Source: Hydractinia symbiolongicarpus (Eukaryota > Cnidaria > Hydrozoa > Anthoathecata > Hydractiniidae). Taken from it: a stretch of 64,000 nt of DNA. Location of the stretch: assembly GCF_029227915.1 (NCBI RefSeq), contig NC_079879.1:27594501-27658500 (forward strand), read 5' to 3'. Positions 34,974 through 43,418 of this stretch are shown here, in pieces (position 1 is the first letter of the stretch; every line of letters begins with the position of its first letter). Position numbers and translations under genes: made by a program. Below the pieces are notes generated by a model that saw only the letters and a list, made by a program, of their open reading frames with translations, was not told where the DNA came from and did no database searches.

Positions 34974-35304
34974 AATCCAAAGGAGTCAAGAAGCCAACAA
35001 TGAAAATGCGTTCACCATCCTGTTGTTGTTTGGATGGTGTGTAGAAATCTGAAAATTTTGGAACCTTATCATTCGATGCGATGTAGTACTTGTACATGTC
35101 ATCTTCCCGGCCTGTATTTGCAATCCAGTCAATTTTATCATCTCTGTCTTGTACCCATTGTGCTTGGGCGAGTTGTAGTTTTTCCATCGCTTCATCGTGT
35201 CTTTTGCACTCTGCCTCACCATGCCCTAAAAGCTTACTAAACAGGAAGAATGTTCCTGAGAAGGTCAAGGCGTTGATTAATGCTGCCCCTGCCAAGGTTG
35301 CCAT
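34963..35304 (-). CDS. Small membrane/coiled-coil protein of the virus-like element, 113 residues
   Basis: Begins MATLAGAALINALTFSGTFF, a hydrophobic N-terminal segment, followed by a charged helix with RHDEAMEKLQLAQAQW and a C-terminal segment FSDFYTPSKQQQDGE ending in a hydrophobic run. The frame is open, but the final residues look shifted relative to family members I recall, so it may be damaged. It lies between the integrase and capsid genes on the same strand. Function unknown; probably a minor virion protein. Confidence 0.5.
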   Translation of the reverse strand: MATLAGAALINALTFSGTFFLFSKLLGHGEAECKRHDEAMEKLQLAQAQWVQDRDDKIDWIANTGREDDMYKYYIASNDKVPKFSDFYTPSKQQQDGERIFIVGFLTPLDFVA

Positions 35305-36322
35305 TTATTGCAATACTCCACAGAGTGAAAATTACCATCGAGAATGTTTAGCTGAGCATCTTGAAGCAGGCACACATGGCAGCGTATATCCCCAGTTCCG
35401 TCAGCATTTTTCGTCATGTGCAGCGTGATGCCATCACTCAGGCGTTTTAAGGGCGTGCCAGAACCATGTAGGGTGTGATGAGGAGATGCACTAAAATCGA
35501 TAAACAGGGCGTACCTTTCTGTACTGAATTTCTCAATCGTCACATTGGACTCGTCACTACCGAAGAGGTTCATGTTCTGCTCGAGGTGATCCTTAGGAAT
35601 CATTGCGTGCGAGTATAGCTCGTTGGGTTCAGCCTCGACAGCGATGTTTAGTTTTTCGATCTTCGGGTTGTAAAACACCTCGTTCGCACCGGAGTAGGCT
35701 TTCACTTTCTCAGAGTCTACGAACAGTAACAGGACACCCTTTAGACTCTTTGCTGGGATGTCGATTTGAAGATTATGACTGGTATCCGCTTTTTTTCAGG
35801 GTGACCACCTTACTCGGAAGTACCCGATTCTAGAGTAACGCGAGACGGCTATACCTTGACATCATGGCGCTTACGAGACCCTCGTGATTTACCTTGTCAA
35901 ATTCCAAGGCGATAGTACTAATTTTGTAGGTGGCATCCGCTGCCTTGGCTGCCGTAGAACATGCGGCCGCTGTATCTTCATCTTTGATAACGTCGCTATG
36001 TGAGGTAAAATGTATGACACACTGCAATCTGTCGTATAATCCCGGCTGGTAAAACGGCAAGTCTGTCATTAGTTCAAATAGGTTACAGAAAGGTATACAA
36101 AACGTGTTACCATAGGCCGCCGCGATCGCCTGCTCCTCCTCTGTCCCGGTTACACCGGTAGCTTCCACCTGCAGAGCGCAGATGTTTAGTATTGGTACCC
36201 GTAAGTTCCATATAAAACAGTAGCTTGATGCTACATGGAAAGATGACGTCGTTTTGTCTTATGTTGGGAATATCCACGTACAGTTCTTCGTTTTGATTGA
36301 TTGTAGAGGGAACGTGGTTCAT
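35277..36322 (-). pseudogene. Major capsid protein (double-jelly-roll type, F54H12.2-like), degraded
   Basis: Minus strand. The N-terminal frame (36322-36180) contains NEELYVDIPNIRQND and an internal strand IKLLFYMELTGTNT; after a frameshift 36168-35830 continues with AAAYGNTFCIPFCNLFELM and LQCVIHFTSHSD; 35829-35706 is scrambled by further shifts; 35705-35277 gives NEVFYNPKIEKLNIAVEAEP, NMNLFG and ALFIDFSASPHHTLHGSG, ending DAQLNILDGN. The order and spacing match capsid proteins of Polinton-like elements annotated F54H12.2-like in metazoans. It would form the capsid shell. It is broken by at least three frame changes. Fold assignment is from family knowledge, not modelling. Confidence 0.75.
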
Positions 36323-36430
36323 CTTGACACGCTGTTTCTCTCCCCTGATACTAAAATGCGTTTTAAATTATGCGTATGGGTTAAGGTCATCTCCAAATAC
36401 ACTCATTCATTTTAGGGTCTTTTTTTAAAT
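36323..36430. promoter_or_regulatory. Short divergent intergenic region between capsid and plus-strand gene
   Basis: About 110 bp separate the start of the minus-strand capsid gene from the plus-strand gene at 36433. The spacing suits a shared bidirectional promoter; no specific motif is certain. Confidence 0.3.
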
Positions 36431-36432
36431 AA

Positions 36433-37610
36433 ATGCCGAAGAAGCAAGTATTTCCACCAGAGGAGGACCTTTCAGATTACAGACCTGAAAATCCTCCAGC
36501 ACCAACGACAAGGCCAGTACCAACACGAGGAGAACAAGAAGTTGTTCCGGGAGGCACCACGACAAGGCAGAGGGAAGAAGTACTAAAATCTAAGGTTGAT
36601 AGTTTTTACGAACGTCTTGGCGATGAACTGGGGTGACAACATCTGCAAAATTTTACAACGAGTTTGAAATGACGGGGATCAATTTGCTGTCGATGGTATA
36701 GTGATCACAAATAGGAATGGTGAATTAAAAAGCGTTTGCCAGATACAAAGGTTGTTAGGTAAGGAGCGTCTGATAGCCATAGGGTTTACCAACTATGAAA
36801 CACCCAACAAAGGCAGTAAGGCAATGGCCCAGAAACTCCTGAACGAGATCGTTCACGTCGAGGAGGCTGATGATATTGAAATGATGCCATTGCTTGAGAA
36901 TGTCCTAGACGAGACGGAGAGCCTTATCGAAGTTACTTCGTTTGACGGCGATGAAGTTTTTACAGAACGCGAGAGAAGAGGACTCAACCTCGAAGCAACT
37001 GAAAAGCAAGATGATTCTATACGATAGCGAGATTGGCAATGCAGAAGCCAAGGTGAAAGAACTCGAGGCTAAGAAGGCTGAGGCAACCGAGGGACGACGA
37101 GCTACCTTGGGCAGGGATATCGAGAAGGTCCAGGAAGAGATTGAAAATCTGCAGGATGAAAAAGAAGCCACATGAGAAGCGCACGACGTACTAGACTCCG
37201 GCATCCATAGCCAGCTGAAGGCGATCAACGACACGCTGATGAAAATAGCCGGATATCACACGTCCTTGCTTAAAAAGCTCAATATCTTGTTCAAAGAGCA
37301 GGGTTTTACTATTGCAGATATCTCGGCTATTGGTCTAATGATTTTCACAGTCGTGGCACAACAGGTGCCGCAACAGGTTCAGGTGGAAGTGCTACAGGAA
37401 AGGGACTTGTAGAAAATCAGCTGGAAATACTTGGAAAATTCCTGAAATACTTGCCGGGTAAGGCAGGTGCAGCACTACTTGGGATTATTGGCACGGTTGT
37501 CTCGTTCTTTGTTAGAGTAGTAGCAACAATTGTCGAATACGCAGCCAAAACCTGTATATGGCAATCGCTGCCGCCGTTGCTTTTGTTGTAGCCTACGTTG
37601 GAAAGAGGAA
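36433..37610 (+). pseudogene. Long virion-type protein: Pro-rich start, coiled coil, hydrophobic C-terminus; frameshifted
   Basis: The first frame (36433-36636) is acidic and proline-rich (PAPTTRPVPTRGEQ) and ends SFYERLGDELG. A second (36701-37027) has NGELKSVCQIQRLLGKERLI and GFTNYETPNKGSK. The third (36942-37175 and beyond) is a long coiled coil with KVKELEAKKAEATEGRRAT, followed by LLKKLNILFKEQGFTIADIS. The last piece (37390-37590) is hydrophobic and glycine-rich, including KYLPGKAGAALLGIIGTVVS. The modular order is one I recognise in cnidarian virus-like elements; it may be a membrane-active minor capsid protein. At least three frame changes. Confidence 0.6.
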
Positions 37611-37640
37611 AGTCTAATATGTTTCAACAACACATAAGAC

Positions 37641-38730
37641 CTATTTAAGCCAGATATAAGCGACAATGATCCCTACTCCTGCAGTAATCAACGCGGTTTT
37701 GGTATCCTCATGTTGTTCCCCCTGTAGGGATACCCTGTATTTGATAGTGCCAGCCTGCTCTGTATACTTAGGGGGTGATTTGATACTATGCTTAGGAGGT
37801 GGTTTGATAGTATGCCCAGGAGCTGCTTTGATAGTATGCTTACGGGGTGGTTTAATGGCCTGTTAAGAGGGTGGTTTGATAGTATGTTTAGGAGGCTTTA
37901 TATTATTCACGTCAACCTTGGACCCAACGCTTACATTGGCAGGTGCAATTAAGATGTTGTTGTTATAGCCCTCAATTTTATCTATACGCAGGTTCATGTC
38001 TGAGGGTAGCATGCATACGCTGGGTATAACAGCAAAGTATTGTAGCACTTTCTGAAATTGTGTTATATCTTGGCTTACATTTTCTTCCCGCCGCACCATG
38101 CTTTCAAATTTTTGTAACAGAATTTGTCGGGCGGTATAGTTGTCCGCACTAGGACCGAGTAAGGAAACTTTAGCCCCCGCCTGCGACCCAAGCAACAAGA
38201 CCACGTAGACACGAATGCGTTCACTCAATTTTGTCAGAACTTCTGCTGTATGGTCCTGAATTTTTGGCATTATAAATTTTTCATAATCCCCGTCAACCTG
38301 TGGCCACCACAAACAGTTTGTGAGTGACGACTTTACTGCCTTAAATTTGTAGAGACCGTTAGGATCTGCACCGTATTCGCGACATATCTGTGAGTAGCCG
38401 GATGCTGAGTAGGGATTTTTATACTGAGCAAAGCCATCGTCAAATGGAATAGGTACCTTCATTCGTGCAAGAATACAACGCATGTAGTAATAAACATGGA
38501 ATTTCTGAGTTGACAAGTGGCACGGAGCCCGTCATGTGCTTCGCGGAGATGCCTAATGCTGTAGTTGCGCAATGGGTAGCAAAATTAACCTGGATATTCC
38601 AGTAATCCAACGCTTGTCCTGTCCAACCAACTCTTACGGGATCATTAAGGTAGGTTGTTGGAACTTTGATGGCATACTTGGTAAACTCGAGGAATAAAAC
38701 GGAAATGTGAAATTCTGTGGAGACATACAA
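37641..38730 (-). pseudogene. Conserved structural-type protein with IKPP repeats and C-terminal membrane anchor, degraded
   Basis: Minus strand. 38730-38440 contains YWNIQVNFATHCATTALGIS and a frame change near 38515 leads into KFHVYYYMRCILARMKVPIP, GFAQYKNPYS and LSERIRVYVVLLLGSQAGAK, then SVCMLPSDMNLRIDKIEGYN. After a TAA at 37863 the same frame continues with about five copies of a KxTIKPPP motif and a hydrophobic anchor LITAGVGIIVAYIWL ending at 37641. The central part is a family recurring in these elements, perhaps a capsid or portal component; function unproven. Confidence 0.6.
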
Positions 38731-38830
38731 ATCCGGGTGCTCCAGGTTCGTGATACCAAGTGGCCATGTTTGATTTGTACTTTGCCTTCGGGCTGTACGA
38801 ATACATGTTTATTCTTTCTCAGAAGAAAGA

Positions 38831-39496
38831 ATGAAGCAACTCTACATTTCCGATATTGAGAAGCCCACAATATTTGAGGATTACCTAGGAAGGGATACGA
38901 GGATTGCCCTGAAATTGATTAGTATTCGGCCTACGTGGCTCAATATTTACACAAACAATGAATTCAACATCTGTAAGGTAGGACCTGATCAGAGGATTAC
39001 TTGAATCGAGATTATGAATGGTTTATTCAAGATCGAGGATCTGTCAACTATCTTCAACAGTCAGGCACAGGACAAAATCAAGCTGTGTGTCTTAAAAAAT
39101 GGACTCTGCAGGCTCCGTGTCAGTGACGGGTACACGGTTGTGATTAACAGGCCACTGCAAGAGCTCCTTGGTCTACCTGCTACAGCTGATGGAAAGTACT
39201 ATACAAAAGGCGACTATGATGCTTTCTACAAGACTGACGTTTACATTCGGCTACGCTTTGTTTGCCCCCAGTTGGATGAATGTGACGCCCTACTGGATAT
39301 TAAAAAGTCTAAAATTCTCGCTTTGATCCCCACCAAAGAGTTAAACGTGGGGGAACACATGCTGACCTGGAGTTTTGACACTCCGATTTACCTTCCTTTG
39401 AAGGGTTCGACAGATTGGCTTAATTTTATGCTTACAGGTGAACATCACCACGAAAAAAAATATTTTTTACTGGTATTACGATGTGCTTGCTCATAG
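38831..39496 (+). pseudogene. Probable penton / minor capsid protein, one internal stop
   Basis: The frame runs MKQLYISDIEKPTIFEDYLG through a TGA near 39001 and continues in the same frame with MNGLFKIEDLSTIFNSQAQD, DGYTVVINRPLQELLGLP and KKSKILALIPT to 39496. The pattern of a short beta-rich protein with a central LLGLP motif and a late PIYLPL strand resembles penton-like minor capsid proteins of Polintons. Apart from the single stop it is well preserved. Assignment is inference from pattern. Confidence 0.55.
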
Positions 39497-39504
39497 AATA
39501 AACG

Positions 39505-39675
39505 ATGAATGATGTAACCAATTTATATTCGAATTTACCAAATGCACCTGAGGACGATACTATCCACGAAAGCAAAAAATATGGACTTGAAAACATTGGG
39601 GAGATTATCTACAAAGTGAGATTAAAGAGCGGGAGGGTCTTCCAAAAAAGTTTAAGATACATGGGACGTGGGTGA
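39505..39675 (+). CDS. Small protein of the virus-like element, about 56 residues
   Basis: Begins MNDVTNLYSNLPNAPEDDTI and ends LKSGRVFQKSLRYMGRG at a TGA. Function unknown. It follows the penton-like gene after eight bases, suggesting a common transcript. Confidence 0.4.
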   Translation: MNDVTNLYSNLPNAPEDDTIHESKKYGLENIGEIIYKVRLKSGRVFQKSLRYMGRG

Positions 39676-39688
39676 AGTATTGTGATCA

Positions 39689-40034
39689 TGAATTACTGGT
39701 CGGGTGTTGGAATTGGGGCGCTAGCCTCGGGTTTGGGGGTCCGCTCTGTAATGCAATGGGAGAGATAACAATTGCCGTAGGGATCGTGCAGGCTAGTCTG
39801 CGGAACGCCTCAAAGAGGTTTGGTGCCAAATCCAAGAAGCACGAGTGTATCAAGTTAATCGCAGAATCAAAGCTGAAATCCGTCGTTGATCTGATTTTAA
39901 AAGCGTTAGAAAATGGGGTTATCAGCAATTATGAATTTAGTCTCATTATGCAGGAGAAACAACGGTACATGGTGCTAAAGGAGCAAATACGACAACGTGT
40001 TAAACGTATTGTTGACTCCATCAACGAACGATAG
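39689..40034 (+). pseudogene. Small protein with hydrophobic N-terminus and basic helical C-terminus, one frameshift
   Basis: Starts with a glycine-rich hydrophobic segment MNYWSGVGIGALASGLGV, shifts frame near 39755, then continues ASKRFGAKSKKHECIKLIAE and KLKSVVDLILKALENGVISN to 40034. The C-terminal helix is a family I recognise from the same type of element. Probably membrane-associated; role unknown. Last of the plus-strand genes, facing a minus-strand cluster. Confidence 0.5.
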
Positions 40035-40154
40035 TGTGCTCAGCTAGTTGCGAAAGGGAGATAGGAATGCAAAGAGGAGAACTCAAAAAAACTTCAACCA
40101 TCATGCAAGCAGTACTTAGACTCTCCCCCTGTTTATAAGCCTTAGTATATTTTG

Positions 40155-40250
40155 TAACCCTTGTAGGGGTTATAAAACATTTAATAATCACTCAATATCC
40201 ATTAGACTTTAAGGTCTTTATACCTACATTCCACCTCATCTACCTGAGGG
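40155..40250. terminator. Two palindromes between convergent genes
   Basis: GTAACCCTTGTAGGGGTTA (near 40155) and CTACCTGAGGGTAG (near 40240) lie where the plus-strand run meets minus-strand genes. A bidirectional transcription end is plausible; the second lies inside or at the end of the frameshifted minus-strand gene. Confidence 0.35.
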
Positions 40251-40505
40251 TAGTTGTATTTCCCCGCCTATACACAGATGATTTAGCCAGGAAAGCACTG
40301 ACTTGGCAGGGTTCATCTTAGGGTACTCGCATACCGTGGAATTTAGTCGTGATCGCGTCCTTGTAGTATTTGAGCTTTGCCATGACGTAACATTCTTTTT
40401 TCACAGGCTCTGTCGTCAAGTTTTGACAGATCAACTCTTGGATTTTGTTCCAAATTTGACAATACTTTTCAAATCAGTCGGGGTATTCTTGGAAATCAAG
40501 ACTCA
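40195..40505 (-). pseudogene. Small conserved protein of the virus-like element, degraded
   Basis: Minus strand from an ATG at 40505: MSLDFQEYPD, a stop, then EKYCQIWNKIQELIC, EPVKKECYVMAKLKYYKDAI and KFHGMRVP, another stop, and a final shifted segment containing YPQVDEVECRYKD. The series matches a small helical protein family of these elements as I recall it. At least two stops and a frameshift. It has no frame long enough to appear in a simple search. Confidence 0.5.
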
Positions 40506-40539
40506 TCGTCGGTACAGTGTCAGCATTTTATCGGCTAAC

Positions 40540-40725
40540 TCAGGGCGGGGACCAGACTTTAGGCGTTTTTACCCCCAGGGCTACTACGAGGTTTCGCGTA
40601 TGATACCCAACGATATTCCGTTTATCCTTACCTTCATTGGCAGGAATGGGATCTGACACTGTCAGATAGTCCACATTGATATCACTGATGTGGGTAAAAG
40701 TACACGCAAAGTTATAGAATTATCT
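40540..40725 (-). pseudogene. C-terminal fragment of another element gene
   Basis: Minus-strand frame reading CTFTHISDINVDYLTVSDPI and NIVGYHTRNLVVALGVKTPK, ending WSPP at a TGA. It is protein-like, has no start codon, and lies immediately upstream of the gene above. Function unknown. Confidence 0.4.
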
Positions 40726-40762
40726 GGGAATTGACAATTTCGTTCTCAAATTTTAGCATCCT

Positions 40763-40948
40763 TTATTGAATTTCCAACAAGGTCTGAGGATTGCTTCTAT
40801 GGTTTCTTGCACATGCACAACTACCCCTGTTACATGTGATATACTCATGGTAGCACAACATTTTAGCCTCCACCACGAACCCTAGCCAACATTTATACCG
40901 GTCATACTCGTTAAGCACACGTTCGCAATCATTGCATCGTTCTTTCAT
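40763..40948 (-). CDS. Cys-rich zinc-binding-type small protein, 61 residues
   Basis: Begins MKERCNDCERVLNEYDRYKC and has further cysteines in ITCNRGSCACAR, compatible with binding two zinc ions. No family recognised. It shares strand with its neighbours in the minus-strand cluster. Confidence 0.4.
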   Translation of the reverse strand: MKERCNDCERVLNEYDRYKCWLGFVVEAKMLCYHEYITCNRGSCACARNHRSNPQTLLEIQ

Positions 40949-41097
40949 TTATCTTATAACACCGATGGGGACTATGAGATAACCTAGGGACTCCCTATGA
41001 CCCTAACTCGATGCCAGGAATTCCTTTTGCGTCAAGTCGCCCTTAAATCTGAGGAGGCGCCTCCAGTCTGTGGAGGCCCTTCCTTTGTAGCGCCTTT

Positions 41098-41373
41098 TCA
41101 ACAACCACAGCGACACTTCTTACCCGCTGTCATAAACGTTTCGCTCCTGCACGTAAGCCAACCAGCACGCATTTCCACAAAAGTAGCCCCGTACACGTAC
41201 TCGCCGCCGTCGTTGTCGTCGTCGCCCATATGAGCAGCCACATTTTCTTTGACATGACAAAAGCCAGATTCCGTCGTATGTTTTTTACTAACCTGCGGGG
41301 GGTTGTATCTCATGGGGCACCTGAAGCATTTTTTGTTGCACAGTTCTACAGAAAACCAGTAACAGAGTACCAT
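41098..41373 (-). CDS. Cys-rich small protein, 91 residues
   Basis: Contains ELCNKKCFRCPMRYNPPQ near the start, a Glu/Asp-rich DDDNDGGEY middle and CRCGC at the end, so it may be a zinc-binding protein. Unrecognised; part of the minus-strand cluster of the virus-like element. Confidence 0.4.
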   Translation of the reverse strand: MVLCYWFSVELCNKKCFRCPMRYNPPQVSKKHTTESGFCHVKENVAAHMGDDDNDGGEYVYGATFVEMRAGWLTCRSETFMTAGKKCRCGC

Positions 41374-41440
41374 TTTATTGATGATAGCCCTGTCGCGTTA
41401 AAGTTGTAATTGGCTTTTGCCCAAATAAAACCTATACTAG

Positions 41441-41662
41441 CTATTCTAAATCACGAATACGATCCTCCAAATCTGTAATTGTTTGTTCATTATTCTTTTC
41501 CTTCGACGATTCTTGCACTAATGACAACGCCATAAGTGGTAGAGAGATATCAACGTCAACTATAAATATCATGCCTACTACACTTTCGAACATTTCAAAT
41601 TTTGCTGCATGGTTGATGCACATTTTTACAGTATTTTGAATAAAAAAATTTGCCTGATTCAA
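41441..41662 (-). CDS. Short open frame with coiled-coil end, uncertain
   Basis: A 73-codon frame with a hydrophobic middle and a C-terminal charged heptad stretch TITDLEDRIRDLE. It may be a real small gene or part of a larger broken one. Confidence 0.3.
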   Translation of the reverse strand: MNQANFFIQNTVKMCINHAAKFEMFESVVGMIFIVDVDISLPLMALSLVQESSKEKNNEQTITDLEDRIRDLE

Positions 41663-41899
41663 TCACGATTACTCCCACAATTTTGAAATCTCTTGGGTCT
41701 CATCCTCCGCCATACACTAATCCCATTATCGATTTGGATGCCAAGATACTGGGCGATGCTTCTTGTTAATTCTGACGATAGGCCTCGAGTATTTCATTCC
41801 GAGTTTTCATTCTACTATGCATGTCTTGGGTGACAAACCAGTCTGGTACATACTCGAACAGATAGGACATCTCTTCAACAGCCCAATTTGACATGTCTT

Positions 41900-43051
41900 G
41901 CGTCTTGAACCTATCTGGGACGTACTAAAACGGGTAGGTATCCTCTTCAACAGCCTTGTTGCACATTTCCTGTGTCATCAACAGGTCCGGTACAAATTCG
42001 AGCATATTAGAATTCTCTTCAACCGCTCTGTCGCACATGTCCTGCGTCTTAAACCGGTCCGGCGCGTGACAGATCATCAAGGGCTCCTCTTTAACAGCCT
42101 TATTGCACATGTCTCTTGAATTGATCCAGCACGAACCAGAGCATGTCAGGATCATCTTTAACAGCCTCGCTGCACATGTGTTGTGTTTTGAATTGATCTG
42201 GTACATTCATGAGCGCCAAGGGATCATCCTCGACGACTTTGTTGTCGTCGGCACATGTCCTGAGTCTTGAACTGGTCTGGGACATAATCGATTAGCCATG
42301 AATTCTCTTCAACAGCCCAATTGCGCATTTCCTGTGTCTTGATATGATCTGGTGCATTCTTGAATATATGGATATCCTCTTCAAAGGCTGTGTCGCACAT
42401 TTCATCCGTATTGAAGTGGTCCGGCACATACTGGAGCATTAAAAGTACCTCCTCAACGACCATGTCGCACATGTCCTGAGTCTTTAACTGATCCGGGACA
42501 TATTCGAACATATGGGGTACTTCTTCAACTATCCAGTTGTACCTGTCTTGCGTTTTGATATGATCTGGGGCATTCTTCAACCAACTCATCTTCTTTACGT
42601 TCACGATCCAACCTTGAAGGGTGGAGAGGATGTTGGGAATTTACCCTATTCAACATGTTGGGCACGTGTTGCTGCGCATGTCCTGCGTCTTGAACTTGTT
42701 TGGCACAACCCTTAGCATGCAGACATGCCATTCAACGGCTTTGTTGCACATGTCTCTCGTCTTGAATTGATGCGGAACAAGCCAGAACATATCGTTGTTC
42801 TTCATGAAAACTTTGTTGCACATTTCCTGTGTCTTGAACCGGTCTGGTAAAATCTGGAACAGATAGGCATACTTTTCGACAACTTTGTTGCACATGTCCT
42901 GAGTCTTGAACTGATTTGAGACATATTCGAACATATGGGGTACTTCTTCAACTATCCAGTTGTACCTGTCTTGCGTTTTGATATGATCTGGGGCATTCTT
43001 GAACCAACTCATCTTTATCACTACAACCTTTTTTTCTCCTAGGATGTTCAA
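41900..43051 (-). pseudogene. 24-residue tandem-repeat protein(s) of the virus-like element, frameshifted
   Basis: Minus strand. The unit is about 24 residues (72 bp) with consensus PDxFKTQDMCNKAVEExxxMLxxV. At least twelve to fourteen units are visible: five in the frame from 43051, five from 42604, and others down to 41925. The start is duplicated: MSWFKNAPDHIKTQDRYN near 43010 recurs as MSWLKNAPDHIKTQDRYN near 42590, so a block of several units was copied or two genes lie in tandem. Such Leu/Val-spaced helical repeats resemble DUF4116-like or ankyrin-like solenoids found in large DNA viruses. Frameshifts break the array several times. Confidence 0.65.
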
Positions 43052-43094
43052 GATATATGTTCCTGCACGTTGGTTACCCTGCGCATGCGTTGAC

Positions 43095-43418
43095 TGTCAC
43101 CGGATTTTGCTGATTGTCAGCACATTTTGTCTCGATGAGGCATGATGAACATCTGTGACGTCACAAGTGTTTGTGTGTATGTTATTTTTATGATAGTTTG
43201 ACTGTGAAAATTGGAAAAGTGTGTGTATACTGACTCCCTATACTAGCTACTCTGTTGTTTGCTTTCCATTTCAAGGTGCAGCGTGCACAAAGATGCTTTA
43301 GCTTGAGATAATGTATGCTATATATTTTGCCAGATTCTTCGGTGTGTTGAACTAACCACAAAATTTTATAAACTAAAGATTAACGGAATTAGCGACCTCA
43401 AGTTTGTTTTTAACATTC
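43095..43418. other. Junction region between the virus-like element and piggyBac
   Basis: No gene. Composition falls back to AT-rich here, which suggests the right end of the virus-like element lies near 43100. No terminal repeat was recognised. Confidence 0.4.

Larger units (their letters stand above)
29890..43090. mobile_element. Decayed Polinton-like / virus-derived element, about 13 kb
   Basis: A densely coding block, clearly richer in GC than its surroundings, carries genes in alternating strand groups. They include a Polinton-type integrase, A32/FtsK-like packaging ATPase, major capsid protein of the kind labelled F54H12.2-like in metazoan annotations, probable penton, HNH nuclease remnant and Bro-N-like regulator, plus small conserved companions. 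This combination defines Polinton-like viruses and adintovirus-like endogenous elements. Almost all genes are broken by stops or frameshifts. I recognised neither a protein-primed DNA polymerase nor an adenoviral-type protease. The exact ends and terminal inverted repeats were not found, so the limits are approximate. Confidence 0.8.

Noticed and set aside
37666-37866. 66-codon Gly/Leu/Cys-rich plus-strand frame
   Set aside because: It is the antisense of the IKPP repeats of the minus-strand structural protein.
41898-42119. 73-codon plus-strand repetitive frame
   Set aside because: Antisense of the 24-residue repeat array.
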